This document shows positions 22,892-32,184 of a stretch of 64,000 bases of DNA, one piece after another; the first letter of the stretch is position 1, and the number at the start of each line of letters is the position of its first letter. A program made the translations under genes and the position numbers. The DNA lies in assembly GCA_029964075.1 (NCBI GenBank), contig CM057135.1, positions 9,946,863 to 10,010,862 on the forward strand, read 5' to 3'. The notes below the pieces were generated by a model. That model worked only from the letters and a program-made list of their open reading frames with translations. It made no database searches and had not been told where the DNA came from. Source of the DNA: Patiria pectinifera. Its lineage: Eukaryota; Echinodermata; Asteroidea; Valvatida; Asterinidae.

Positions 22892-23137
22892 TGTTGGGTT
22901 CACCATACATTGTATACTGAGAAATGCATTGTGGGTAAACTATTTATAGATTCGCTCTCTTGTGCATGTGCCTTCGGCCATGTTGGCCATGCTTCTGTCT
23001 CGTCATGTAGATACTTGTAAATAAACCAATGAAGATGTAATCCAGAGTCTGCGATGAACAATTAATAATCCCTTTCCCCCTTCCATCGGAACCTGGTAAT
23101 GATCTCCGGACCGTTACACTGGCGTAGTCGGCAGGAT
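22892..23137 (+). mobile_element. LTR plus primer-binding site fragment, plus strand
   Basis: A 227-base segment (22892-23118) begins TGTTGGG, ends GTTACA, and contains AATAAA near 23020. It is followed one base later by TGGCGTAGTCGGCAGGAT (23120-23137), shaped like a tRNA-complementary primer-binding site of a gypsy-type element. Nothing of the internal region beyond about 20 bases remains. The motif GGGTTCACCATA is present at both 22897 and 23159. Confidence 0.6.
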
Positions 23138-23167
23138 GGAAGGGGGAAAGGGATTAATTGGGTTCAC

Positions 23168-23640
23168 CATAGTATAATCGTTAAACTAATCCATTTGCAG
23201 CTGGATGGTAAGCAGTGGTGCGAATACGTTTGGTACCTAGTAGTTGTGATAGATGCTTGAAAAGATTTGATTCAAACTGGCTACTTCTATCAGTAGTAAT
23301 TGTAGTAGGGACGCCAAATGTGGCTATCCAATTGCTGACAAAAGCTTTTGCAACTGTTTCTGCAGTAATGTTAGAAATTGGTATTGCTACGGGCCACCTG
23401 GTGAATCGGTCTATACATGTAAGTAAGTATGAAAAACCATTAGATGGAGGCAAGGGACCGACGATATCAATATGTACATGGCTGAAACGAGCGTCAGGTG
23501 TTGCAAAGGTACCTATCGGAGTCACTGTGTAACGATGTACCTTGGCGCGTTGACACTGAATGCAAATGATTGGTCCAATTTCGAACATCTTTATTGATAG
23601 AAGGCCAAACAAATCTTTGAGTTATTAAGCGTTGTGTTGC
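23168..23640 (-). pseudogene. gypsy integrase, truncated and inactivated
   Basis: The end of the HHCC zinc motif (CIQCQRAK) is followed by the catalytic core with [13 protein letters not shown] (first Asp) and [10 protein letters not shown] (second Asp). At the position of the third catalytic residue, after [10 protein letters not shown], there is an in-frame TAA (about 23179-23181) where the family has Glu, and similarity ends about ten bases later. Another frameshift near 23605 separates it from the RNase H frame. Integrases insert retroelement DNA. This one is truncated and dead. Confidence 0.8.
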
Positions 23641-24988
23641 TCTAATGCCTGGATGGGATAGACCTGGAGTGAATCAAATATATCATGCCTAAACTCTGAT
23701 GGAATATATGGGCGTGGTTGACCAGTTGATGTATTACAAACAATGGTATTATGTGATGTTAGAATAGGCAATTCTTCAAAATGAAGACTAGACGATTCAC
23801 GTAGCTTAATTAGCTCTGGGTCTGTCTTCTGCTTAAGTGCTATTTGGTCGAAATCCACAATTGTGTTTGATAGGCTTGTGTGATTAAGTGAGTTCACGTC
23901 ATACCTTGAGAGAGCATCTGCTACAACGTTTTCTTTACCTTTAATGTGGCGTATGTCGGTACTGTATTGAGATATATAGTCTAAATGACGAATTTCTCTC
24001 GGTGAGTAGCGATCTGGCTTTGCGTTGAATGCATAAATCAAAGGTTTGTGATCAGTTATGATATAAAAATCACGACCTTCTAGAAATAAATGGCGTATCG
24101 ATAAGTATACGGCCAACAACTCACTACCAAATGTACTATACCTGGTCTCTGCTGGCTGTAAACGCTTAGAAAAAAACGAGATTGGTCTCATTTCATTATC
24201 TATGCACTGATTAAGTACACCACCAACCGCAACATTTGACGCATCGACCATTAAACAAAGTGGAGCATCGCTAACTGGATGGACTAGCAAGGTGTTTTCA
24301 GCTACAGTGGATTTAGCTCTTTGAAAGGCAAGTAATTCTTGTTCTGAAAGCTCAATCGCATTGTTCTTTTGCTTGCAACAAAGAAGATCTGTCAAAGGTT
24401 GCAAAATGTCAGCGCAGTGTGGAATAAAACGCCGATAGAAATTTATCAATCCCAAAAATTCTCGCAGTTTACGCAGTGAGGTTGGTGCTGGGAAGTCTTG
24501 AATAACCTTAACCTTACTTTCCAAAGGTCTGATACCGTGACAGTCGATGTTATGACCTAAAAATTCTAGGCTAGTTACTCCAAACTCGCATTTGCTTGGG
24601 TTGATTACATCACCAAATTCACAAAGGCGATCGAAAAGTAGCCTAAGATGACGTTCATGCTGTTCGGCATCATCACTCGCTATCAATAAATCATCGATAT
24701 ATGCGTAAACAAAATCGAGACCATGCAAGACTTGATCGATAAATCCTGAAATGTTTGAGCTGCATTCCTTAAACCGAACGGCATACGAATATATTCGAAG
24801 AGGCCGAAAGGTGTAGTAATCGCGGTTTTAGGAATGTCTTCAGTCGCAATAGGTATTTGATGGTAAGCCTTAACTAGATCGATTTTGCTAAAGATCTTTT
24901 TACCATGTATACTTGACGTAAAATCGTGAATATGCGGAATGGGATATCTATCGGGTTCTGTGATATTATTTAGCTAACTCTCCTATGA
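23625..24988 (-). pseudogene. gypsy reverse transcriptase (C-terminal part) and RNase H
   Basis: On the minus strand the segment resumes just after the piggyBac insertion with [24 protein letters not shown] and [15 protein letters not shown] one-base frameshift near 24741 follows, then [12 protein letters not shown] (the YIDD catalytic box, about 24690). RNase H motifs come next: MVDASNVAVGG (Asp), FGSELLAVYL (Glu), YIITDHKPL (Asp). The open frame ends at 23625. It would copy the element's RNA and degrade the template. Confidence 0.85.
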
Positions 24989-27900
24989 TCAGACCTTTCA
25001 AAACCCCTCAAATCTGGAAGCTGGCATATTGAAGGGGAAAAACGCTGGACCTTTTAAAACCCTCCAGAATTTATTGTTACTGCACTACCTCACCTTTCAA
25101 TTCCTTTCGAAAGGTATTGAAATGTAAAAAAATCGGGCAATAATATACCCCTATGATAACGGTATAGGTAGTGTATTATATAATGGTCAGACCTTTCAAA
25201 ATCTTTCGGAAGGATTTGAAAGGTGGAGCAATGGTTCAGCCAAATAACAGTACATTGCAATGCATAAATGGTTGGACCTTTCAAAACCTGTTGAACTTTT
25301 TTGAGGGGAAAGTAACTGCTGAGTGTTTTGAAGTATCCCTCCCAAAAAAACAGCCAAACCTTTCAAAACAAGTGAACTTTTTTTGCTTGGGTATTTTCTT
25401 TCTTTTTTATATATTTTTCCCATATCTTTTGGGGATGGAAGAGGCATACAAACATTTCAAAACAAATGAACGTTATTTTCTTGGATATTTTCCTTTTTTT
25501 TACACAAAGTATTTCAAAACAAATATAGACCTTTTTTCTGGGGTATTTTCTTTTTCTTTTTTTTCTTGTTCTCATATCTTTTGGGGATGGAAGAGTGGAA
25601 GTTCTTTTCGGTCTGATGATGGAAGTGTGTCTAGTCGACGTGGACACCCCCGGCAGCATGATAGTTCAGGAAGCAGACCTCCCGGCAGAGATGAATACTG
25701 CAACTCAGGCAGCCCATGCGTGTAACTACAGGATAGCCTTTTGTTGTTGTGCGCCCTTGGCGTCTGCACATGATGCACATCTTGGGGTGCTTGGATGGCA
25801 TTCTGATTGACTTGTGCTTGGGGCCGTTGATGACAGGAATCGGAGGCAGCAAGGGTTGATAGGCGGGGGTGCCTTCTGCAAAGCCTGCAATGAGGGATGT
25901 CCCGATTGCTACTGCAAACAGCCGGTGTTTGTGGGTGTCTGGCTGGTTGTCCTCCTGCCTGTAGTGCTTGCTGCAGATCCAGGCATTTACCCGGGCCACG
26001 TCAATGATGAAGTATAACACCTTTCTCCACCATTTCATTGACTGGCGACTACATGTGTGGTACGCTCGCAGTTGGTCCGCTCTATCAACCCCACCCATGT
26101 ATCTGGTGTAGTCCGTGGCGTGGGGAGGGCAGGGGACGTCCTTCTTCTTGGAGCACTTGCTCCCTGGCTCCTTGACATTCCTGGTGAGGACATCATTGAC
26201 TCGGTCGCGGTACGCCTGGTGACAAGTGGAAAGAAGTGACACCACCTTGGTGTCCTTCCACAGGACTACGGTTAGCTGGCGTTGCTGCCTGAAGTACATT
26301 GTACCCCTTGGTGCCTTGTTGAGTTGGGCGATCTTTTGGTGGAGGGTGGGGTTGATGTCCGCACTGGTGGAGAAATCAACGGGGAGGCCTTTGGAGGTGC
26401 GTTTGACTGCTCCGCAGATGTATGTCTCATTTTCGAGCAGTTCTTTGGCAAGGGATGATGAGGTATAGAGCCTGTCGGTAAACAGGTGGTGGTAGCGGCC
26501 GAAAAAGGGCTCCATCATTTTCATTGAGATGGTCTGCATTTTCTGGCCGCTTGATGAGTGGATCATCATGTTGATGAGGTAGCCGGACAGGACTCGCAGA
26601 CGGCATACACCTTCAACCCCATCTTGGTTGGCTTGAGGGGCATGAAGAAGCGGCGGACCTGAGACTTGCTGCCCTTGTATTTTATCATCGCCTCGTCCAG
26701 GGCAAGCTGCTTGGCTGGGTTCCAGCTGGTCAGGCATCTCTGGAGGACAGTGTTCCAGACAATCTTCACCTGGTACAAGGGATTGCTCTTGTAATATTCG
26801 TGCCGCTTCTTCTTGTCCTTGATCTTGTGTGGCCCTTTCAAGGGATTGGTGCAGCAGATCACCTGGGACAGCAGGTTGAATCGGCCACGGGTCATTGTAC
26901 GGGAGATCAAGTTGTTTCTCAAGGCGGGGTGGGTTGACCAGTCGTCCTCCATGTTGAAGTTGGAGTGGACTCCCTGGATGATGCGTATGCCGACCCAGGC
27001 CTTGATTTCCTCTGGTGTTGTTCTTGTCCAGCGATCCTTGCCCTCGCCATTGATATTGGTGTAGCGTGAGATCTTCTTGAACAGCCCCACGGGAAAGAAC
27101 TGCAGGAAGTAGTCCAACGGCTCGTCATCTTCAGGGCGTTGGAAGGTGGGTCCAAGGGGTCTCTCACCCCGGAATCGGTGGACGTGGATCTTTTTTCTGG
27201 ACCTGGTCCATCCATGACGATCACGGGGGTAGTCGGGGTCTCTTGAAGACGGGGGGTCTGGGTCATCCTCAGAGAGTGCCTGGGGTCGCTTTCTAGGCCG
27301 GCCACGAGCCTTCTTTGGAGGTGGTGGTGCGATCTCCTCCGATGACTCCGAGTCTGTGTTGAAGGATAGCTCCTCACTTGAGGCAGGTGCAGAGGAGGTG
27401 GGGGAGTACTCTGGTGGAAGGCTGTACCTCACGTCCTCGTCCTCATCTTCAGTGGTGTAGTCGTCGTCAGTGGATGTTTGGTCAGCAGGTGAGGTGGAAC
27501 AGGATTGGTCTGTTGAATCCGTGGGTGAGTGGCCGGGCGAGATGGAGCAGGATTGGTGTGGTGAATGCGTGGGTGAGTGGCCGGGCGATGTGGAGCAGGA
27601 GTGGTCTGGTGAATGCGTGGGTGAGTGGCCGGGCGATGTGGAGCAGGAGTGGTCTGGTGAAAGCGTGGGTGGGTGGACGGGCGATGTTGAGCAGGAGTGG
27701 TCTGGTGAATGCGTGGGTGAGTGGCCGGGCGATGTGGAGCAGGAGTGGTCTGGTGAAAGCGTGGGTGGGTGGACGGGCGATGTTGAGCAGGAATGGTCTG
27801 GTGAGTGTGCGGGTGTTGTCATTGGAGATTGGTCCAGGAATGAAGATCGGTCAGGAGAGGCCTCGGGTGATATGGCACTCGAGGGCCCAGCAACGTCTTC

Positions 27901-28550
27901 CCTCACTGGCTGGCGTCTTCTTTTCATCCTCTTCATCCGCTTCTTGACTTTCTCTGTTAGCAGTCCTTTCTTGCTCTTCTTCTTTGCTTTCTTCGTTGGG
28001 TCTTTCTTCCCATCAGCTCGATTTTTCTTCTCAACTCTCTTCATCTTGGAGTGAAATAGCTGCAGCTCTCTCTCACTCAGGTTCTCTCGAAGGTTGTGTG
28101 CCTCACGGAAACTCATGGTGGTCACTCGATGATTGCCAGGGGATGACTGGTAGTTTAACACTGTTGAAACCTGGCCTTATATACACTTGTCTCCCATTAT
28201 CATGTCTCAGATTATGTAACATTATGTCACATTACGTAACAAATACACCCGTCTCTTACAATAAAGCAGGTGCATATTTATAATAATAAAAGCAAGAGAA
28301 TTTTTCATTTACATACTGAATACTCACCTTGAATAAAATGGAACGGCCCTCAAGTTGGATTTCCCCATCCTCAGTAATCACAGCCCATGCTTTCTGCAAT
28401 TCGGTTTTCCCGTTGACCAGTAACTTACTGAATTTGACTACAGAGTTGCTTCACCTTTTGAAACCTTTCAAAAAATCCTGAATTGCCAGCACTATTTCAC
28501 CTTTCAAAACCCTTTGGTCGGGCAAATTTGAAATGTTTTGAAAGGTCTGA
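24989..28550 (-). mobile_element. piggyBac element inserted in the gypsy reverse transcriptase
   Basis: Terminal inverted repeats of about 30 bases: the left begins TCAGACCTTTCAAAAC (24989) and the right ends with its exact complement (28550). Variants of CCTTTCAAAAC recur sub-terminally at both ends (25190-25280 and 28455-28510). The transposase gene lies inside on the minus strand. It splits gypsy reverse-transcriptase coding sequence, so it is younger than that copy. A clean TTAA duplication was not found, so the outer few bases are probably altered. Confidence 0.8.
25631..28161 (-). pseudogene. piggyBac transposase, one frameshift
   Basis: ATG at 28161. The first about 85 residues are basic. 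Next come about eight copies of a 16-residue Ser/Pro/His repeat (HSPDHSCSTSPGHSPT type, 27500-27830) and an acidic stretch with an AT-hook-like GRPRKRP. From about 27130 the DDE_Tnp_1_7 domain runs. Catalytic Asp candidates: LALDEAMI, LFTDRLYTS and GGVDRADQL, all present. The C-terminus has a Cys/His cluster (CIMCRRQG, GCLSC, LCREVCFLNYH) as in known piggyBac proteins. The frame changes once near 26590, consistent with a missing base. Cuts and pastes DNA at TTAA. Nearly intact, so possibly recent. Confidence 0.9.
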
Positions 28551-28584
28551 TAATTCTCTGCCAACTGCACTGGGCATAGCAGGG

Positions 28585-29261
28585 CCACAAGGTCTCCAAT
28601 TACCTGATTTTTTAGGCACCATGTGTAAAGGTGAGGACCATTGACTATCTGATTGGCGAATAATCCCCAATTCCAACATATGATCAAATTCGGCTTTGGC
28701 TTCTGGCAGTTTGTTTGCAGCAAGTCGTCTAGGACGTGCATACACTGGTTGTCCGGTAGTTTTAATGTGATGAGTGACATTGTGCTTAACGGAATTTTCC
28801 TGGTAGTTTGGCCTAGTTATTTCTGGATATTGGCTAAGCAAGGAAGTATAAGCATTGTCACTGTTAGGCATGGCAAATATTGGGCTAGGTGAAATTACAG
28901 AGGCTTTGTTACCTGAAACTGTCAGTTCGGTTAGTGAATCAATTAACCTGCGATTTTTAACATCTACCACTAGAGAAAAATGCTTCAGGAAATCAGCGCC
29001 GATAATCGGTACAGGCACAGCTGCGATAATGAAAATCCATTTGTAATTACGCCTTAATCCGATATTCAAAGTCAAAGATCTCTCTCCGTGAGTGGTAATG
29101 GGGGTTTTATTAACCGCTTGTAACGTATATGAACTACAGTTGCATTTATCTTTACTGGTAGGTGGTATCACGCTTACTTCAGCGCCAGTGTCAACTAGAA
29201 ATCTAGTACCAGTAGTTTTGTCTGTAATATAAAATAGACGACTGTTTGTTTTGCCAGACAA
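28585..29261 (-). pseudogene. gypsy protease and N-terminal reverse transcriptase
   Basis: FLVDTGAEVSVIPP near the start (about 29190) is the aspartic-protease active site. The start of the reverse transcriptase follows (RPNYQENSVKHNVTHHI, ARPRRLAANK, SPLHMVPKKSGNWRPCG). Homology stops at about 28585 and resumes beyond the piggyBac insertion at 24,98x, with a few codons lost or changed at the junction. It is one base out of frame with the end of gag. Confidence 0.8.
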
Positions 29262-30165
29262 ACTCGTCGTCCCTAGTTGCTGGCTTTCTAGTTTTCCTGA
29301 TTTGCCGCCTTAGGTTTAGTTTCAGTGTAGGAACAAGGTTTGACACATTTAGTAGCTTTGTCTCCAAATCGCCAGTGGTACCAGCACTCGGAACCCGCGC
29401 GTGGTACGTCACTTCTAGACTTAGACGGACTTCTGTATCTTTCGGTATTTTTACTTTTACTTTTAGAACGCTCTCGACTACGCCCACGAGTGGAAAAAAG
29501 TCACGGTTACGTTTACTTTGTTGACTGTTGACAACAAGTGTTTGAACTAGAGCTGTTAATTGGTTGACCTGACTTTGTAATTCATCCATTCGCGAATCAA
29601 TTGCGTGGGATGAGGAAATTGCATTTACTTCGGTAGAAGTGGCTACTGTGGGCAGAGATGCGACTTCTAAGATTTTATCGGCAATAACTGCCAACTGTTC
29701 TAAGTCTACGCTATCGCTAGACGATGCCAATATTAGTTGTATGTTCTGAGGCAAACGTTGGAGATATAATTGTCGTAAGATGTTTTCTTCGAGATTGTTT
29801 TCTTCTAGAAATTGCTTCATACGGCGGAGAAGCTGTGATGGCTTTCTATCGCCGAGTTCCTCAGAAATTAAATGTTTGTGCAATCTTTTTTGCTCGGATT
29901 CTGATGTTCGTTTAATGAGTTCCGATTTTAACTTGTCATATTGGTCACCTGCATGAGGGCTAATTAGTAAGTCCCGAACTTCTTGTGCGATTTCTGGTTG
30001 TAGTGACGATACTACATACGCGAACTTCGTTTGGCTTGTAATTTGGCGAGTTTGAAACTGCGCCTCTACTTGCGCGAACCAAATTGTTGGATCGTGTGGC
30101 CAAAAAGGTGGCAATTTAAGGCTAACCGCATACAAAGGTTCTACTGTCTCTGGTTCTTTGGCCAT
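29203..30165 (-). pseudogene. gypsy Gag (Mag lineage), frameshifted near its end
   Basis: The ATG at 30165 starts MAKEPETVEPLY. Motifs typical of Mag-type capsids follow: PPFWPHDPTIWFAQVEAQF, KFAYVVSSLQPEIAQEVRD, ELGDRKPSQLLRRM. After an A-rich/T-rich slip near 29500 the correct frame (Arg/Ser-rich, then CWYHWRFGDKATKC, a CxxHx8C-type zinc region) continues in another frame, then shifts again into the protease frame near 29300. An in-frame extension upstream of 30165 is only MITE sequence. Gag packages element RNA in the cytoplasm. Confidence 0.8.
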
Positions 30166-30188
30166 ACTTGGGGAACAAATATACTTAA

Positions 30189-30576
30189 CCCTAAAGGGGC
30201 CGGGGGGGCGGAATCCCCCCCCCCTCAACATTTTCCGTGATAGCCTCTAAAACTTTGCGCATCTTTTGATACCAAAAACATAAAAATCGGACTACGGGTT
30301 GCCGCGTAGCGAAAATTTTTCCGCCGTGAAAACTGATTTTTCGCTTATACGTCATGTACACAGAGCAGAATTGCCATTCGTACATATGAATAATTAATTA
30401 GCCATAATTCCAAAACCCTTTGACCTATAGTCATGAAATTTCTTTGGTATGTTTAGGAAGAGTTGCTCTATGCATGTGCCGAGTTTCAAAAATTTTCGTC
30501 ACTCGATGGCCGAGATCTTAGGACGCCCCCCCCCCCCCGGCTGAGAGATGGTCAAAATAACCCGGCCCCTTTACGG
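30189..30576. mobile_element. TTAA-flanked MITE (piggyBac-type) before gag
   Basis: A 388-base element flanked by TTAA (30185-30188 and 30577-30580). The ends are inverted: CCCTAAAGGGGCCGGG on the left and CCCGGCCCCTTTACGG on the right, with C or G runs just inside. Ends starting CCC at TTAA sites are typical of piggyBac elements. It separates the SGNH-like ORF from gag of the gypsy element. The sequence on either side reads continuously once it is left out. Confidence 0.8.
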
Positions 30577-30580
30577 TTAA

Positions 30581-31308
30581 ATTAAATGAAACGTATGTAC
30601 ACAATTTCTTAACTGAAGAATTACTTCGAAGTGCCTGTCGGTCAAAAGAAAAGGATCTACACATTTCAGAAAACCACCGCTGTTTTAGTTTTGAATCGCC
30701 GTGTAGACCATCATACAGATGAGCGAAATGGTTCCTTATAACGCTTGTGGTTTTTCCACGGTAAGTTCTCTTTGCGCTCTTCCGAACTGAATTATGCCAG
30801 GATAACGTTCTTAAGCTTACATCTTGTTGCTTGACTTGGTTGTGATTTATAATTCGACTATTTACATCGTCTAAAGTGGCATCAAGTTCGCGTTGAAAAG
30901 AACGAAGTTCGTCTTCAGAAAGAATTGGTATTGCGAGTTTCTTACTCGACTGGAATTTGGCAAATGAAACAGGTGGAATTGTCGCAAATGCAACGTAAGT
31001 GTTGGGTCGTGCAGTTAAAATCGCCTCCTTAAAATTAAGCAGTTCCGAAAATAAACTGTCGGCAGTATGCAGGGAAGGCTTACGTACTCCTTTATCGCGA
31101 GTTGTATCATAAACAAAAGTTGTTACATCATTAATTCCTGCGGCTAATCTGACTATCACTTGGTCGGATTGATTGTAAGTATGAAGTTTCCGGACAACTG
31201 GACCTACAAGATTATAAATTTTAGCACCGCGATATGTCAAATAATCAATGGCAAAAGGAAACTGTGATGCTTTGGGATACTGTAAATGAAAGAGTTTCGG
31301 CCAACGTC
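30581..31308 (-). pseudogene. SGNH-hydrolase-like ORF in the gypsy leader
   Basis: The frame opens directly after the primer-binding site (about 31308) and has no ATG near its start. It is open for about 240 codons, then runs into the MITE. YRGAKIYNL and RLAAGINDVT fit blocks II and III (GxND) of SGNH/GDSL hydrolases, and YVAFATIPPVSF follows at the usual distance. The block I GDS serine motif is not recognisable, so catalysis is doubtful in this copy. Without the MITE the frame would overlap the gag start by about 25 bases. SGNH/esterase domains are known in ORF1 of some LINEs; in a gypsy leader this is unusual to me. Assignment is by motif only. Confidence 0.5.
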
Positions 31309-31318
31309 TGGGTCACCA
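31301..31318 (-). other. gypsy primer-binding site
   Basis: On the minus strand TGGTGACCCAGACGTTGG directly follows the LTR. TGGTGACCC at this place is a well-known primer-binding-site start in Mag-like gypsy elements, where the 3' end of a host tRNA primes reverse transcription. Confidence 0.75.
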
Positions 31319-31849
31319 GTTTTAGGGACTAAGTTATATTATAAATATTTACCCTAAATTAATATCTGGAGTCTGCGCTCTAAACTTGCAGCGGCTTCTT
31401 CTGGACTCCTGGTTGTTCGTCAAACTTCTCTTGGTTTGGTAGATAATATTTATTTACAGGCGTATATACAAAAACTGGTGTGTCCTTCCACGGGAACAGT
31501 CACTGTAAGGAGCAAACACTACCTAATGGTTCCTATTCCCGTATCCGGACACATATGGCATAAAAATGGCGACTGGAACTGTAGAGTAGACGACTATAAC
31601 ACTGCTAAGTCTCTACACAGCGAAGGAGTGGGGTGGTGAAAGCATGTGCTCCTGGTTTATATACCGACGCGTAGAATGGAATGCCCTGCCCTGCCCAGTC
31701 AAAAGAACTGAACACAATGGGCAATAGAACACAAAAATGCCTTGGCCACTAGGGCAGAACTCAGACAAAAAAGGACTTAACTGACTTTTTATTTCTTCGG
31801 CCAGGACTGCACATAATATATATACAGCTGCTGTAGGAATTTCACTACA
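31319..31849 (-). repeat. gypsy 5' long terminal repeat
   Basis: Read on the minus strand it begins TGTAGTGAAATTCC (31849), has a TATA box (GGTATATAAACC, about 31650-31661) and an AATAAA near 31452-31457, and ends next to the primer-binding site. About 531 bases. The exact 3' base is uncertain by two or three. It carries the promoter and polyadenylation signal of the element. The other LTR is missing. Confidence 0.7.
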
Positions 31850-31864
31850 CTACTTCTACTGCCG

Positions 31865-32036
31865 ATTTTTTTTCGTGGCCCTCTAGAGTACGACAGAAGA
31901 ATCTTTGGCCACACCCAGGCCGGTACAACCGACATCTGCTTCGGTTGTGGGCGTTCCGGTCACTAGAGACGTACATGCCCGCTCAGACGCCCAACCAACG
32001 GGTCCGCGGCAACCTCACAAGCAAGTACCAGCAAGT
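31865..32036 (+). pseudogene. Ngaro Gag-like ORF, C-terminal fragment with zinc knuckle
   Basis: The frame reads FGHTQAGTTDICFGCGRSGH, then an in-frame TAG (31964-31966), then RRTC. This is a CX2CX4HX4C knuckle in which the codon after His, usually Trp in this family, has become a stop. The N-terminal part is absent. It would bind element RNA. Confidence 0.65.
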
Positions 32037-32184
32037 AATGAAGGGAAAGTTACAGGTCAGTTTGCAAGTATAATGCATGCAAGATATGCATTGTTATTGG
32101 TAATCACTCAAGTTATCACTGGATTGGTTCTTTGAGAGTATTCTGACGAAATTAAAAATTCCTACAGAGGAAGATGAATGATAA

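Larger units (their letters stand above)
23168..31849 (-). mobile_element. Mag-like Ty3/gypsy LTR retrotransposon, nested and decayed
   Basis: Minus-strand order: 5' LTR (31849-31319), primer-binding site, SGNH-like ORF, gag, protease, reverse transcriptase, RNase H, integrase. A piggyBac element (24989-28550) sits inside the reverse transcriptase and a TTAA-flanked MITE (30189-30576) lies before gag. The 3' end is lost: the integrase stops at about 23168 next to an unrelated LTR fragment, and no matching 3' LTR was seen. Frameshifts and stops break every gene. Gag sequence and primer-binding site point to the Mag lineage. Confidence 0.85.

Noticed and set aside
27378..28054. Plus-strand ORFs of 189 and 194 codons with Trp/Gly/Val repeats
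   Set aside because: They are the complement of the Ser/Pro/His repeat region of the piggyBac transposase; a 48-bp repeat keeps all frames open.
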